DNA of 64,000 bases from DATACZ01 sp036258795. Lineage in GTDB: Bacteria > Actinomycetota > CADDZG01 > JAHWKV01. The position numbers were made by a program, and so were the translations under genes. The stretch covers positions 1 through 64,000 of the forward strand of contig DATACZ010000026.1 of the NCBI GenBank assembly GCA_036258795.1, given 5' to 3'. Positions 27,531-36,331 of the stretch are shown here, one piece after another. The notes beneath the pieces were generated by a model that was not told the DNA's origin, did no database searches, and saw only the letters and a program-made list of their open reading frames with translations. How positions within the stretch are numbered: the first letter of the stretch is position 1; each line of letters starts with the position of its first letter.

Positions 27531-27887
27531 TCAGTCCCAACCCAGCTCCTCGAGCCGGTAGTCATCGATGCCAAAGTGGTGTGCGATCTCGTGGAGGACG
27601 GTCGTGCGGATGACCTCTGCGACCTCATGTTTGTCGGCAGCGGCTTTCTCGATGTTGTGCTTGAACAGGGTGATGCGGTCTGGCAGGACTGCATGGTATC
27701 CGGTCTCGCGCTGCGTAAGTGGAATCCCTTCGTACAGGCCAAGCAGGTCGTCATCCTCGCTCTTGTTCGGGTCGTCCTCCACGGTGATCTCCAGGTTGGA
27801 AACCCTGCTGGCGAGCTCTACGGGAAGTTCTGCCATCGCCTCATCGACCAGGTCTAGGAACTCTTTGGAAGTTAGCGGGGGAACCAC
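27531..27887 (-). CDS. Minimal zincin-like metallopeptidase
   Basis: A 118-residue protein of the family that has its active site at the C-terminus. The motif HEIAHHFGIDDYRLEELGW carries the HExxH zinc site with the third ligand in the GxDD segment, exactly as in the minimal zincin (PF06262-like) family; the catalytic Glu is intact. Start GTG 27887. It converges on the DUF5719 gene with 9 nt between stops. In M. tuberculosis the homologue (Rv3259) also lies beside whiB2. Substrate unknown. Confidence 0.88.
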   Translation of the reverse strand: MVPPLTSKEFLDLVDEAMAELPVELASRVSNLEITVEDDPNKSEDDDLLGLYEGIPLTQRETGYHAVLPDRITLFKHNIEKAAADKHEVAEVIRTTVLHEIAHHFGIDDYRLEELGWD

Positions 27888-28001
27888 TCGTCAATAATCG
27901 CATTGGGCGCTGACGAGCGGTGGACTGAGCGGTAAAGTGGCAAAACGGCCGACGCGGTACATCTGTTCGAGTCGCGCCCAAATGGCTACAATGGCCAGTC
28001 G

Positions 28002-29273
28002 ATGAACCCGATTTCCGCCATCACCCAACGCGTCACCAGGTTCAGCTGGGTGACGGGATTGATCTGCGCCGTTCTGATTCTTGGAGCCGGGGCTGCAACC
28101 GCTGCCGTGAGGATGGACGCCTCTGAGCGCAAGGTCGTTCTCAGGGGTGTGACCGTTGGCGGAGTCGCCTTGGACGGGATGGAGTTTAAGCAAGCCCGCC
28201 AGCGCCTGCTCGACAGGTTCGACAAACCTCTGGACACAAAAATCGCCATTGAAGTAGGGGGAGCCTCGCACGGCTCAGTAACACCACGGGAGCTAGGCGT
28301 TTCCACAAACGTAGAAGAGGTCTATGAGAGGGCCGTGGCACTTCATGGAAAGCTCCCCATGTGGAAGAGGATCTGGTACCGCATCACCGGCATGTCGATA
28401 GGCCACGACCTTGTCGTGAAAACCGCTTTCGATGAGGACAAGACCAAAGCCTTCGTGGCCACGCTTAGCAAGAGCGTCAACCGCCCTCCCAAGGACGCCT
28501 CAGTGTCGCTGGTCGCGGGTTCTCCCAAGATCGCTTCTGAGGTCCCCGGAGTCGCTCTGGACGAGAAGGCCGCGCTCAAGGTTATAAAGGAGACTCTCTC
28601 CTCGCGGGAAAGGACCGCCAGACTCGAAACCTCTTCCGTTCCTGCTCAAATCGAAAGGAACGACATCAAGAATGTGTTGGTGGTCAAAGTGGGGGAGAAC
28701 AAGCTCTTTCATTACTCGGGAGAGCAACTGGTAAAAACCTACGACGTCGCGACCGGTCTTCCGAAGTACCCGACCCCAAAGGGCCAGTTCAAGATCGTCA
28801 ACAAGCGATTCAGGCCAACCTGGGTGAATCCGGCGAAGGCCCCAGGAAAGTGGGGCGAGAAGCTGCCCGCGAGGATTCCTCCCGGGCCCGATAACCCGCT
28901 CGGCACCCGAGCGATGGACCTGAACGCGCGAGGCATCAGGATTCACGGTACCTCGTCTATTGGCTCGATCGGGTTCAACGCCTCCCACGGGTGCATCCGG
29001 ATGAGGATGTCCGACGTTGAGGAGCTCTTCTCCCTGATCGACGTGGGAACGCCGGTGATAATCGTTCAGTCGGCTCCTTTCCGGGTGCAGACGGGTCCAC
29101 GAGCCTCTTCCTCCCTCGATGCCCTAGCAGAGAGTGACGGAACAGCCATTCCCGGCCAATCCGTGGGAAGGCCTCCAGCACCTCCACTTCCCGCCATTCC
29201 TCCGCCTGCTCCCAAACCCCCCGAGCCGGTGGATCTGGGTGATGTGACGGAGCAGATTTTCCCGAGCAACTAG
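28002..29273 (+). CDS. L,D-transpeptidase with peptidoglycan-binding-type N-terminal domains
   Basis: Crosslinks peptidoglycan or attaches proteins outside the cell. The 423-residue protein has a TM/signal segment (about 14-35), two PG_binding_4-like regions (about 45-215), a YkuD catalytic domain (about 225-355) with IHGTSSIGSIGFNASHGCIRM, in which Cys331 and His329 are catalytic, and a Pro-rich C-terminal tail of about 60 residues. TPKGQFKI in the domain start is typical. ATG 28002. Convergent with the PDZ-TPR lipoprotein gene. Confidence 0.93.
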   Translation: MNPISAITQRVTRFSWVTGLICAVLILGAGAATAAVRMDASERKVVLRGVTVGGVALDGMEFKQARQRLLDRFDKPLDTKIAIEVGGASHGSVTPRELGVSTNVEEVYERAVALHGKLPMWKRIWYRITGMSIGHDLVVKTAFDEDKTKAFVATLSKSVNRPPKDASVSLVAGSPKIASEVPGVALDEKAALKVIKETLSSRERTARLETSSVPAQIERNDIKNVLVVKVGENKLFHYSGEQLVKTYDVATGLPKYPTPKGQFKIVNKRFRPTWVNPAKAPGKWGEKLPARIPPGPDNPLGTRAMDLNARGIRIHGTSSIGSIGFNASHGCIRMRMSDVEELFSLIDVGTPVIIVQSAPFRVQTGPRASSSLDALAESDGTAIPGQSVGRPPAPPLPAIPPPAPKPPEPVDLGDVTEQIFPSN

Positions 29274-29278
29274 CTAGA

Positions 29279-29320
29279 GCTGTGGCTCCATCTGGCTACG
29301 CTGTGGCTCCATCTGCCTAC
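29279..29320 (+). repeat. Tandem 21-nt duplication after the L,D-transpeptidase gene
   Basis: Two consecutive 21-nt units (29279-29299 and 29300-29320) differ at one base; each contains CTGTGGCTCCATCTG. They lie 6 nt after a stop codon. The following 100 nt is rich in short words such as GTAAGTAAGTAGGCAGGCAAG and TAGTCAGTCAG. It is intergenic between convergent genes and no terminator hairpin is clear. Confidence 0.75.
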
Positions 29321-29421
29321 TAGGTCGGTTCGGCAGCAGTAAGTAAGTAGGCAGGCAAGGATGGGCCAGTAATAGTGGGCTGACTTTACTTTAGGTAGCT
29401 AGTCAGTCAGTCCCCACAAGC

Positions 29422-30525
29422 TCAAGCCGCCGGGCGACTCACCAAATCATCGAGCCGCCGTCTTATCTCTGGATCGGTAACTATCGCCTTTGCGGCCTCT
29501 ACGGTAGTGGTGGCATCTGCATCCCGGCCCAGCTGCCGGTAACACAGGGCCAAGGAAGCGTAGTAATCGACGACGTAGGGATCGAGTTCGACGGCCGAGT
29601 GCAACGAGGCCAGCGAGTCCTGGGCGTTGCCCAAGGCCAGTCTCGCGGTGCCGAGCAGGTAGTGAGTCTCAGCCGACGAATCATCCATGCCTAGAGCCGC
29701 CCTGGCGTCCTCCTCCGCCTTTTCGGCCTGTCCCATGGTGAGATTTATCTGAGCGCGAGCGCGGTAGATGCTGGGGGCTCTCGGGTCCAACCTAACCGCC
29801 GTATCTATTGCCCTGGTCACCTCCTCCAAATCGGATGACGAGGGATCCAAGATGGTCTCTTCGCCCGCTTCGGCTTGCAGTTTGGTGAGCAGCCTCCTGG
29901 CCAGAAGTGCATGGCCTTCAGCTAGCTGTGGATGCTCGCCTATTAGCCCCCTGATGAGCTCTATGGCCCGGTCGTGGTCCTCCAGCTGCTCGGCCAGCAA
30001 AAAGCGCACGATAGGGTCAGGCTGAGTAGAGGCTCGCGTCTCGAGGTAGCTCACCAACGAGAAGTCGCTGGCAGGTGGGACCAGCTTGGCTTCAATTGTT
30101 TCGGTCGAGCCGTCGACGCGCTTTACCCGCATGGTGTGCTCTCCGCTCTTGCTGCCTCGGAATGCCACAAGGAGTTGCTCGTGGTTCTTGAGCTCTTCCC
30201 CGTCGATCCAGGAGATGACGTCTCCAGGCTTCAGCCCTAGTTTGTGGGCAGGACTATCCGGAAGGACGTCCAGAATCAGGGCCCCACCGGTCTCCTGCCC
30301 ACGTTCCATCAGAAGCCCCCAGCCCGGCTCATTCGTAAGCACGACAGTCCCGAACAACAGGGCTGCGGGAGGGTCAACCGCCTCCGGTGCCGGATACTCC
30401 GTCGATGCTTGTTTTTCCGCCGGCTCGCGTCCCACCATCCGTCGTAGAAACGGAGGGGGGGAGCAGGATGTCGCAATCAGAGCCAGTGAAAGGCACGAGA
30501 TGATTAGCGCACGGCCAGGTCTCAC
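29422..30525 (-). CDS. Lipoprotein with PDZ and TPR domains
   Basis: A 367-residue exported lipoprotein. A signal peptide ends in the lipobox LIATSC (lipid-modified Cys about 21). A PDZ domain follows at about 75-155 (GALILDVLPDSPAHKLGLKPGDVISWIDG), then four or five TPR-type helices from about 165 to 355 (SIYRARAQINLTMGQAEKAEE, THYLLGTARLALGNAQDSLA). No protease domain is present, so it is an adaptor, not an HtrA-type enzyme. It probably binds a peptide or protein outside the membrane. It is convergent with the L,D-transpeptidase gene. Confidence 0.85.
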   Translation of the reverse strand: MRPGRALIISCLSLALIATSCSPPPFLRRMVGREPAEKQASTEYPAPEAVDPPAALLFGTVVLTNEPGWGLLMERGQETGGALILDVLPDSPAHKLGLKPGDVISWIDGEELKNHEQLLVAFRGSKSGEHTMRVKRVDGSTETIEAKLVPPASDFSLVSYLETRASTQPDPIVRFLLAEQLEDHDRAIELIRGLIGEHPQLAEGHALLARRLLTKLQAEAGEETILDPSSSDLEEVTRAIDTAVRLDPRAPSIYRARAQINLTMGQAEKAEEDARAALGMDDSSAETHYLLGTARLALGNAQDSLASLHSAVELDPYVVDYYASLALCYRQLGRDADATTTVEAAKAIVTDPEIRRRLDDLVSRPAA

Positions 30526-30591
30526 AGATTAATTATGGGCATCAAACAGGGGACACGCCCAAGATTGTTTCGCGAGGTTGCGGACTTTCGT

Positions 30592-30621
30592 TTGCATCTG
30601 GAGAAAGGGGAGTGCTAAGAT
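30592..30621 (+). promoter_or_regulatory. Probable promoter of the small RNA at 30628
   Basis: TTGCAT (30592-30597) and TAAGAT (30616-30621) stand 18 nt apart, and TGC precedes the -10 as in an extended -10. Transcription would begin about 30628. The spacing and placement in front of a hairpin with a T-run make it credible; it is a pattern call. Confidence 0.5.
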
Positions 30622-30627
30622 GAAGCC

Positions 30628-30681
30628 GTTCCGCAGAAGTGAGTAGGGGCAACCCGAAAGCTACTGCGGAACGCTTTTTTT
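30628..30681 (+). ncRNA. Candidate short structured RNA ending in an intrinsic terminator
   Basis: GTTCCGCAG (30628-30636) pairs with CTGCGGAAC (30664-30672), and seven T follow at 30675-30681. Inside, a short hairpin GGGGCAACCC and a GTAG/CTAC pairing are possible, so the RNA may form a compact nested structure of about 50 nt. A promoter-like pair lies directly upstream and there is no coding frame. I do not recognise the family. It could instead be a leader or attenuator for the DUF3499 gene 170 nt away, but a second terminator intervenes. Confidence 0.5.
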
Positions 30682-30684
30682 GGT

Positions 30685-30713
30685 AACTGCCCGGCCGCTG
30701 GCCGGGCAGTTTT
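30685..30713 (+). terminator. Strong intrinsic terminator hairpin
   Basis: AACTGCCCGGCC (30685-30696) pairs perfectly with GGCCGGGCAGTT (30700-30711) across a 3-nt loop, 12 bp, with T residues at the 3' side. It directly follows the T-run of the preceding hairpin, so two terminators stand in tandem. Confidence 0.8.
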
Positions 30714-30848
30714 CAATTTCCTGACTCGTTCTTAAAAGCGAGGAGGAACAAAACTACAAATTCTTGCTTAGGTAACAAAATGCGTTACATAAGACAGTAC
30801 CAGGCGGGTTTGTTGAAAATCACATAAACGTAATTTATTGTTCTGATC

Positions 30849-31079
30849 ATGCTCAAAGTACAAACCCAAGTCGACCAAAGAATCTGTGCCCACCCCGGCT
30901 GCAACGCCCTGGCCGCGGCAACTCTCGGCTTTCACTACGAATCCAGGCTGGTCTGGTTTGAGGAGTTGAAGGCTAAGTTTGAGCTGGACAGATACGACCT
31001 GTGCGGCTACCACTTGGACCATTTTGCGCCTCCACGGGGGTGGAAGAAGGAGGACCGACGGGCCGACCCCTCCGGCTGA
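30849..31079 (+). CDS. DUF3499 family protein
   Basis: A 76-residue protein with a zinc-ribbon-like pattern: CAHPGCNALAAATL near the N-terminus and YDLCGYHLDHFAPPRGW further on, the DUF3499 signature. The family is confined to actinobacteria and in M. tuberculosis (Rv3258c) lies between whiB2 and manB, as here. ATG 30849 follows an AT-rich stretch (about 30714-30848). Function unknown; the Cys/His residues suggest zinc binding. Confidence 0.85.
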   Translation: MLKVQTQVDQRICAHPGCNALAAATLGFHYESRLVWFEELKAKFELDRYDLCGYHLDHFAPPRGWKKEDRRADPSG

Positions 31080-31236
31080 GCAACCTTCTTCGACTGTGGA
31101 GAGCAATCTGGACACCCTCAACCAAAGGGAGGGTTGGCTGGTCCGGCTCGGGCCCGACCGACTGCCTCAGGCCCCGGCTCCACCAACCGCAAGTGGCTTA
31201 GGTAACACGTGGGTAAGGCGCGTTTTTGGAGGATCT

Positions 31237-31539
31237 GTGGCACTCGATCGTGAGCTGATCCGTCAAGTGAGGTCGTTGGATGAGTACGACTTGCGCAGGC
31301 TGCTCATCTTCGTTAGGGGAGTTCTCCTCCAAAAGGCCGACCATGTCCTGGAGGACGACGGCTCCCCGGTGAAGCCTGGAAAGGTAAGTTACCGCTTGGA
31401 AGTGGTCAACTGCGGCAAGCCGGGGTGCTCCAAATGCCCCCACGGGCCTTACTGGTATGCCTACTGGCGGGAGGGTGGCAGGATCCGGTCTCGCTACATC
31501 GGAAGACGATTGCCGGCGGGCGAACGCGCTGACTTATGA
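31237..31539 (+). CDS. Small DUF6788-like protein with CxxxxCxxCxHG zinc-binding-type motif
   Basis: The frame is open from 30979, but I place the start at GTG 31237, preceded 4 nt by GGAGG. The resulting 100 residues begin ALDRELIRQVRSLDEYDLRR, then contain NCGKPGCSKCPHGPYWYAYW and GRIRSRYIGRRL. The Cys pattern and HGPYWY resemble the small DUF6788-type zinc-finger-like domain. The region 31079-31236 holds no other gene. Function unknown. Confidence 0.6.
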   Translation: MALDRELIRQVRSLDEYDLRRLLIFVRGVLLQKADHVLEDDGSPVKPGKVSYRLEVVNCGKPGCSKCPHGPYWYAYWREGGRIRSRYIGRRLPAGERADL

Positions 31540-31570
31540 AGCGTGGTTGTAAGTTGAGACCGGTCGCCCC

Positions 31571-31942
31571 CTACAGGGGTCGCTGCGAGGTCCTTGAGGA
31601 CGACGCGAGGGCCACGTTTGAACTGGCACGCCGTCGGAGTAAAGCCTTACGTTCTAGCTCGGTCAGACCACCCCAGATTCCGTAGGCCTCACGGGACTCG
31701 AGGGCGTGCTCCAGGCACTCCTGCTGGACGGGGCACGTGCGGCAAACGGCCTTGGCCGCCTCTTCTCGATCGCGCTTTTCCTTAACTGCCTCAGTATGTT
31801 CAGGGCCGAAGAAGATGGTCGGATCCATGCCCTTGCAGGCTGCGCGGTCCTGCCAGCGCGCCTCCGCCTCCAATGATGCGAGCTTCGAGGCCAGAGCCTT
31901 CGTGGTCTTGGTCTTCTTGGACGGATGGTCGTCGTTTCTCAA
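31571..31942 (-). CDS. whiB2: WhiB-family iron-sulfur regulator
   Basis: About 123 residues with the four [Fe-S] ligands Cys36, Cys67, Cys70 and Cys76 (ACKGMDP, VCRTCPVQQEC) and the GIWGG turn that follows in WhiB proteins. The tail with RKALLRRR is basic. The start is a TTG at 31942 with GAGGAA about 10 nt upstream. WhiB2/WhmD-type proteins act in septation, and the gene order whiB2 next to DUF3499, manB and F420 genes matches M. tuberculosis. The number 2 is assigned from this synteny, not from detailed phylogeny. Confidence 0.88.
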   Translation of the reverse strand: MRNDDHPSKKTKTTKALASKLASLEAEARWQDRAACKGMDPTIFFGPEHTEAVKEKRDREEAAKAVCRTCPVQQECLEHALESREAYGIWGGLTELERKALLRRRASSNVALASSSRTSQRPL

Positions 31943-32021
31943 TACTTAAAATTCCTCAATCCTTGGACAAAATTTCCGGGTTCTTGTGTGGTCCAGCGCC
32001 GCGGGGGAGAGATCAACATGG

Positions 32022-32049
32022 TTTACCCGGATTAAAACTTCTCTAATTA
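32022..32049 (+). promoter_or_regulatory. Possible promoter for the manB operon
   Basis: TTTACC (32022-32027) and TAATTA (32044-32049) are 16 nt apart in the AT-rich whiB-manB gap (31943-32130), about 80 nt before the manB start. It is a weak match. The same interval should also hold the divergent whiB promoter, which I could not place. Confidence 0.3.
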
Positions 32050-32130
32050 AAGGATAGGGCAACCCCCGTCATATGAGCCGTTGAACCTTGAAAGAAAACG
32101 CCCGAATGCCGGCCCGGTTAGGATGCTTTG

Positions 32131-33513
32131 ATGAATCTGGGGCCCGTGTTCAAAGCCTACGACGTGCGCGGAGTTTATCCCGACCAGCTTGACGCCCCAA
32201 CCCTAACCAGGATCGGAGCGGCCTTTGCCGAGGTCTGCCAGGCTCCCAAAGTCGTGGTCGGCAGGGACATGCGCGCGTCCTCGGAAGAGCTCGCCCCCGC
32301 CTTTATGGAAGGAGTCGTCAATCGGGGAGTGGACGTAATAGACGTGGGGCTGGTCTCGACCGATGCGCTGTACTTCGCCTCAGGGCTGTTCGGAGTGCCG
32401 GGGGCTATGCTGACGGCCTCCCACAACCCTCCTAAGTACAACGGCATAAAGATGTGCCGCGCCGGCGCCTCCCCAATCGGGCAGGACACCGGCCTGGCGG
32501 ATATCCGCCGGCTGGCCGAGCAGGGCCTTCCCAAATCGGAGCGTCCAGGTTCGATCTCTCAAGAAGACATCATGGAGCGTTTCGTCGAGCACGCTCTGAA
32601 GATGGTGGACACCTCCACCTTGAGGCCGCTGAAGATCGTGGTTGACGCAGCCAACGGGATGGCGGGGAAGATGGTCCCTCCAGTCTTCGACCGTCTGCCT
32701 GTCGAGCTGGTACCGCTTTACTTTGAGCTGGACGGATCGTTTCCGAACCATCCGGCCGACCCTATCCAGATCGAGAACCTTGCCGATCTCATCAAAGCCA
32801 TTAAGTTGAACAATGCGGACCTCGGGATGGCTTTCGATGGTGATGCCGACCGGGTATTCCTGGTGGACGAGCACGGGCAACCCGCGTCCGGAAGCCTCAT
32901 AACCGCATTGGTGGCTGCCCAAGTCCTGGAGGCCGAGCCGAACTCCTCAATCGTGTATGGCCTCACCTGCTCCAGAGTGGTCCCCGAGACAATCCGCGAG
33001 ATGGGAGGAACCCCTATCCGCAGCAGGGTGGGACACTCCTTCATCAAACAGGTGATGGCGGAGTCCGGCGCTGCCTTCGGAGGAGAGCATTCCGGTCATT
33101 ACTACTTCCGCGAGAATTTCAGGGCGGACTCGGGCCTTATATGCAGCCTGTTCGTTCTTTCGGCCCTGTCGAAGGCCAAAAGTGCGATGAGCGAGGTACT
33201 CCAGCCCTACCGCAGGTACTGGAACTCGGGCGAGATCAACCTGACCGTCGAGGATCAGCAGGGGGCATTCGATCGGCTTGCATCCGAGTTTGGTGATGGC
33301 CAGCAGGACTGGACAGACGGGCTAACGGTCGACTTTCCCGATTGGTGGTTCAATGCCCGAGCGTCCAATACCGAGCCCCTGGTGCGCCTAAACGTGGAAG
33401 CTGAGAGCCCTGACCTGGGGAAGAGCAGGACGGAACGACTGAAAGAGATAATTAAGGACACCGCCCCAGGGCCCGCTGCCGAGGAGCCCGGGGTGGCCAA
33501 GAGTGTGGGGTAG
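32131..33513 (+). CDS. manB: Phosphomannomutase / phosphoglucomutase
   Basis: Interconverts mannose-6-phosphate and mannose-1-phosphate and may also use glucose phosphates. The 460-residue protein has the phosphoserine loop TASHNPPKYNGIK (Ser97), the metal-binding DGDADR and the sugar-binding GGEHSGHYYFR. ATG 32131 has AGGA about 8 nt upstream. The product feeds GDP-mannose synthesis for gmd and rmd. It overlaps none, and the next small gene follows by 10 nt. Confidence 0.93.
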   Translation: MNLGPVFKAYDVRGVYPDQLDAPTLTRIGAAFAEVCQAPKVVVGRDMRASSEELAPAFMEGVVNRGVDVIDVGLVSTDALYFASGLFGVPGAMLTASHNPPKYNGIKMCRAGASPIGQDTGLADIRRLAEQGLPKSERPGSISQEDIMERFVEHALKMVDTSTLRPLKIVVDAANGMAGKMVPPVFDRLPVELVPLYFELDGSFPNHPADPIQIENLADLIKAIKLNNADLGMAFDGDADRVFLVDEHGQPASGSLITALVAAQVLEAEPNSSIVYGLTCSRVVPETIREMGGTPIRSRVGHSFIKQVMAESGAAFGGEHSGHYYFRENFRADSGLICSLFVLSALSKAKSAMSEVLQPYRRYWNSGEINLTVEDQQGAFDRLASEFGDGQQDWTDGLTVDFPDWWFNARASNTEPLVRLNVEAESPDLGKSRTERLKEIIKDTAPGPAAEEPGVAKSVG

Positions 33514-33523
33514 AGGAAAGCCA

Positions 33524-33691
33524 ATGGTGGATGAGGAGCTCATCAGCCTACTGATATGCCCAAATTGCGGGGGGGACATCGAATATCGGGAGTCCGAGCA
33601 GGTAATTGCTTGCATTGGCGAGTGCCGGCTCCTCTACCCGGTGGTGAATGACATCCCCCACATGTTGGTGGACGAAGCCCGGGAGCCTTGA
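33524..33691 (+). CDS. Trm112-like small zinc-ribbon protein
   Basis: About 55 residues from ATG 33524, with AGAGGAAAG just upstream. LISLLICPNCGGDIEY and IACIGECRLLYPVVNDIPHML show a CPxCxG zinc ribbon plus the YPVVNDIPHML tail that is characteristic of bacterial Trm112-like proteins. Such proteins activate partner methyltransferases; the partner is not obvious here. The stop overlaps the following TTG start. Confidence 0.85.
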   Translation: MVDEELISLLICPNCGGDIEYRESEQVIACIGECRLLYPVVNDIPHMLVDEAREP

Positions 33692-34839
33692 CCGCTCTCG
33701 GTTACAGCCCTGATAGCGCGAAGGGTTTGGATGGGCGCGCCGCCAGGCGACGATTGAGAGACCTCGACAATCTCTCCACGATCGAAGAGATCGACTCTCA
33801 TGGGTTCTTGCGAAGCGTCGAGGCATTTCCCGCACAGATAGAGCAGGCCTGGAGCGTCGGTAAAGAGGCTCGTTCCTTACCGGATTGGGGAGAGATTTCC
33901 TCCATTGCCGTTCTGGGGGTGGGCGGCTCTGGCATTTCCGGAAATGTGCTCAAGGCGGTCCTCGGACCGGCCTTTCCTCTGTTCGTCCACACCTGTAAGG
34001 GGTACGAGCTCCCCGGTTGGGTAGGCCCGAACACACTGGTACTGGCCGTCTCCTACTCGGGGGAAACAGAGGAAATTCTGGAGACCGTTGAGAAGGCTCA
34101 GTGGAGGAACTCTCATATAGTGACGGTCTCCTCGGGGGGAACGCTCAATCAGCTCGGAGAGCGCCTGGGTTATCCGACCTCCTTGCTGCCGGTGGGCCTT
34201 CAGCCAAGGGCAGCGCTTGGTTACCTCTCCATGGCACTCCTGGCCGTCTGCCAGAACCTGGGGTGGGCCGACTTCGAGGCCGACGTTGCAGAGACAGTCG
34301 ACCTGCTCACTGATCGGGCTTCCAGTTACGCCAGGCAGAGCCCCATAGCCACCAACCCCGCCAAGCAACTAGCCCACCGGCTCGTAGGAACGCTGCCGTT
34401 GATATACGGCTCCGAAGGTCTGGCGGAGGTGGCCGCTTACAGGTGGAAGTGTCAGCTCAACGAGTGCAGCAAGGTTGCTGCCTATCACCATCTATTTCCG
34501 GAGCTCAATCACAACGAGATATCGGCGTGGACGGAGAAGGGATACGGGAGTTGCAACCCGGCCGTAGTGGTCTTGCGCCACCCACATGAACATGCCCGGA
34601 TCAGCAAACGGATCTCCGTGACCACATCCCTGATATCGGAGCAGGGAGCGGTAGTCGAGGAAGTCTGCGCCAAAGGAACGAGCAAGCTGGCCAGTCTGAT
34701 GGATCTCATTTGCCTCGGGGACTTCGTCGCCACATATCTGGCGCTTTTGAGAGGGATTGATCCGGGCCAGGTGGAGATGATCGACGAGGTAAAGCGCCGG
34801 ATGAGTGACGCGAGGGTCACCGGCGACATTGTTCGGTAG
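33688..34839 (+). CDS. Bifunctional phosphoglucose/phosphomannose isomerase (SIS domain)
   Basis: A 383-residue SIS-fold isomerase. GVGGSGISGNVLKA begins the first SIS half, and SYSGETEEILE contains the sugar-phosphate Ser/Thr loop. The active-site stretch PELNHNEISAW carries the catalytic Glu and His of the bacterial phosphoglucose/phosphomannose isomerase family. It starts with TTG 33688 overlapping the previous stop (TTGA), implying coupling. It supplies mannose-6-phosphate from fructose-6-phosphate to manB. Confidence 0.9.
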   Translation: MTALGYSPDSAKGLDGRAARRRLRDLDNLSTIEEIDSHGFLRSVEAFPAQIEQAWSVGKEARSLPDWGEISSIAVLGVGGSGISGNVLKAVLGPAFPLFVHTCKGYELPGWVGPNTLVLAVSYSGETEEILETVEKAQWRNSHIVTVSSGGTLNQLGERLGYPTSLLPVGLQPRAALGYLSMALLAVCQNLGWADFEADVAETVDLLTDRASSYARQSPIATNPAKQLAHRLVGTLPLIYGSEGLAEVAAYRWKCQLNECSKVAAYHHLFPELNHNEISAWTEKGYGSCNPAVVVLRHPHEHARISKRISVTTSLISEQGAVVEEVCAKGTSKLASLMDLICLGDFVATYLALLRGIDPGQVEMIDEVKRRMSDARVTGDIVR

Positions 34840-34845
34840 GGTTGA

Positions 34846-36141
<1,296 letters not shown>

Positions 36142-36150
36142 AGAAGCCAC

Positions 36151-36260
36151 CCGACCGAGGGAAGGAGTCCAAGCCTAGCTTTCCCGGTCTACCGAGGACC
36201 GGCCGACCGAGCGAAGCGAGGGAGTCCAAGCCTTGCCTTATCCGGTCCACCGAGCGAGCG
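36151..36260 (+). repeat. Two copies of a dispersed intergenic repeat
   Basis: Two related units fill the gap after ahcY. The cores are TCCAAGCCTAGCTTTCCCGG (36168-36187) and a 21-nt version at 36225-36245 beginning TCCAAGCCTTGCC. Both are flanked by GACCGAG-type words, with GAGCGAAGCGAGGGAG before the second. The stretch after it (36251-36295) is rich in GAGCGAGCG. A third related copy stands at 42494-42560. It carries no coding frame. Confidence 0.65.
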
Positions 36261-36331
36261 TAAGCGAGCGAGTGTGGCCGTGGGAGCGGAGCGAGTATGG
36301 CCGTGTCATAGGCGGTACGTAACATTTGCTT

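Noticed and set aside
30628..30672. Hammerhead-ribozyme reading of the small RNA
   Set aside because: A GTGAGTA-stem-GAAA arrangement recalls the hammerhead core, but there is no room for the third stem and cleavage site.
36151..36260. Reading the repeats after ahcY as a terminator
   Set aside because: There is no long hairpin followed by a T-run; the sequence matches another intergenic copy at 42507, so a repeat is the better description.
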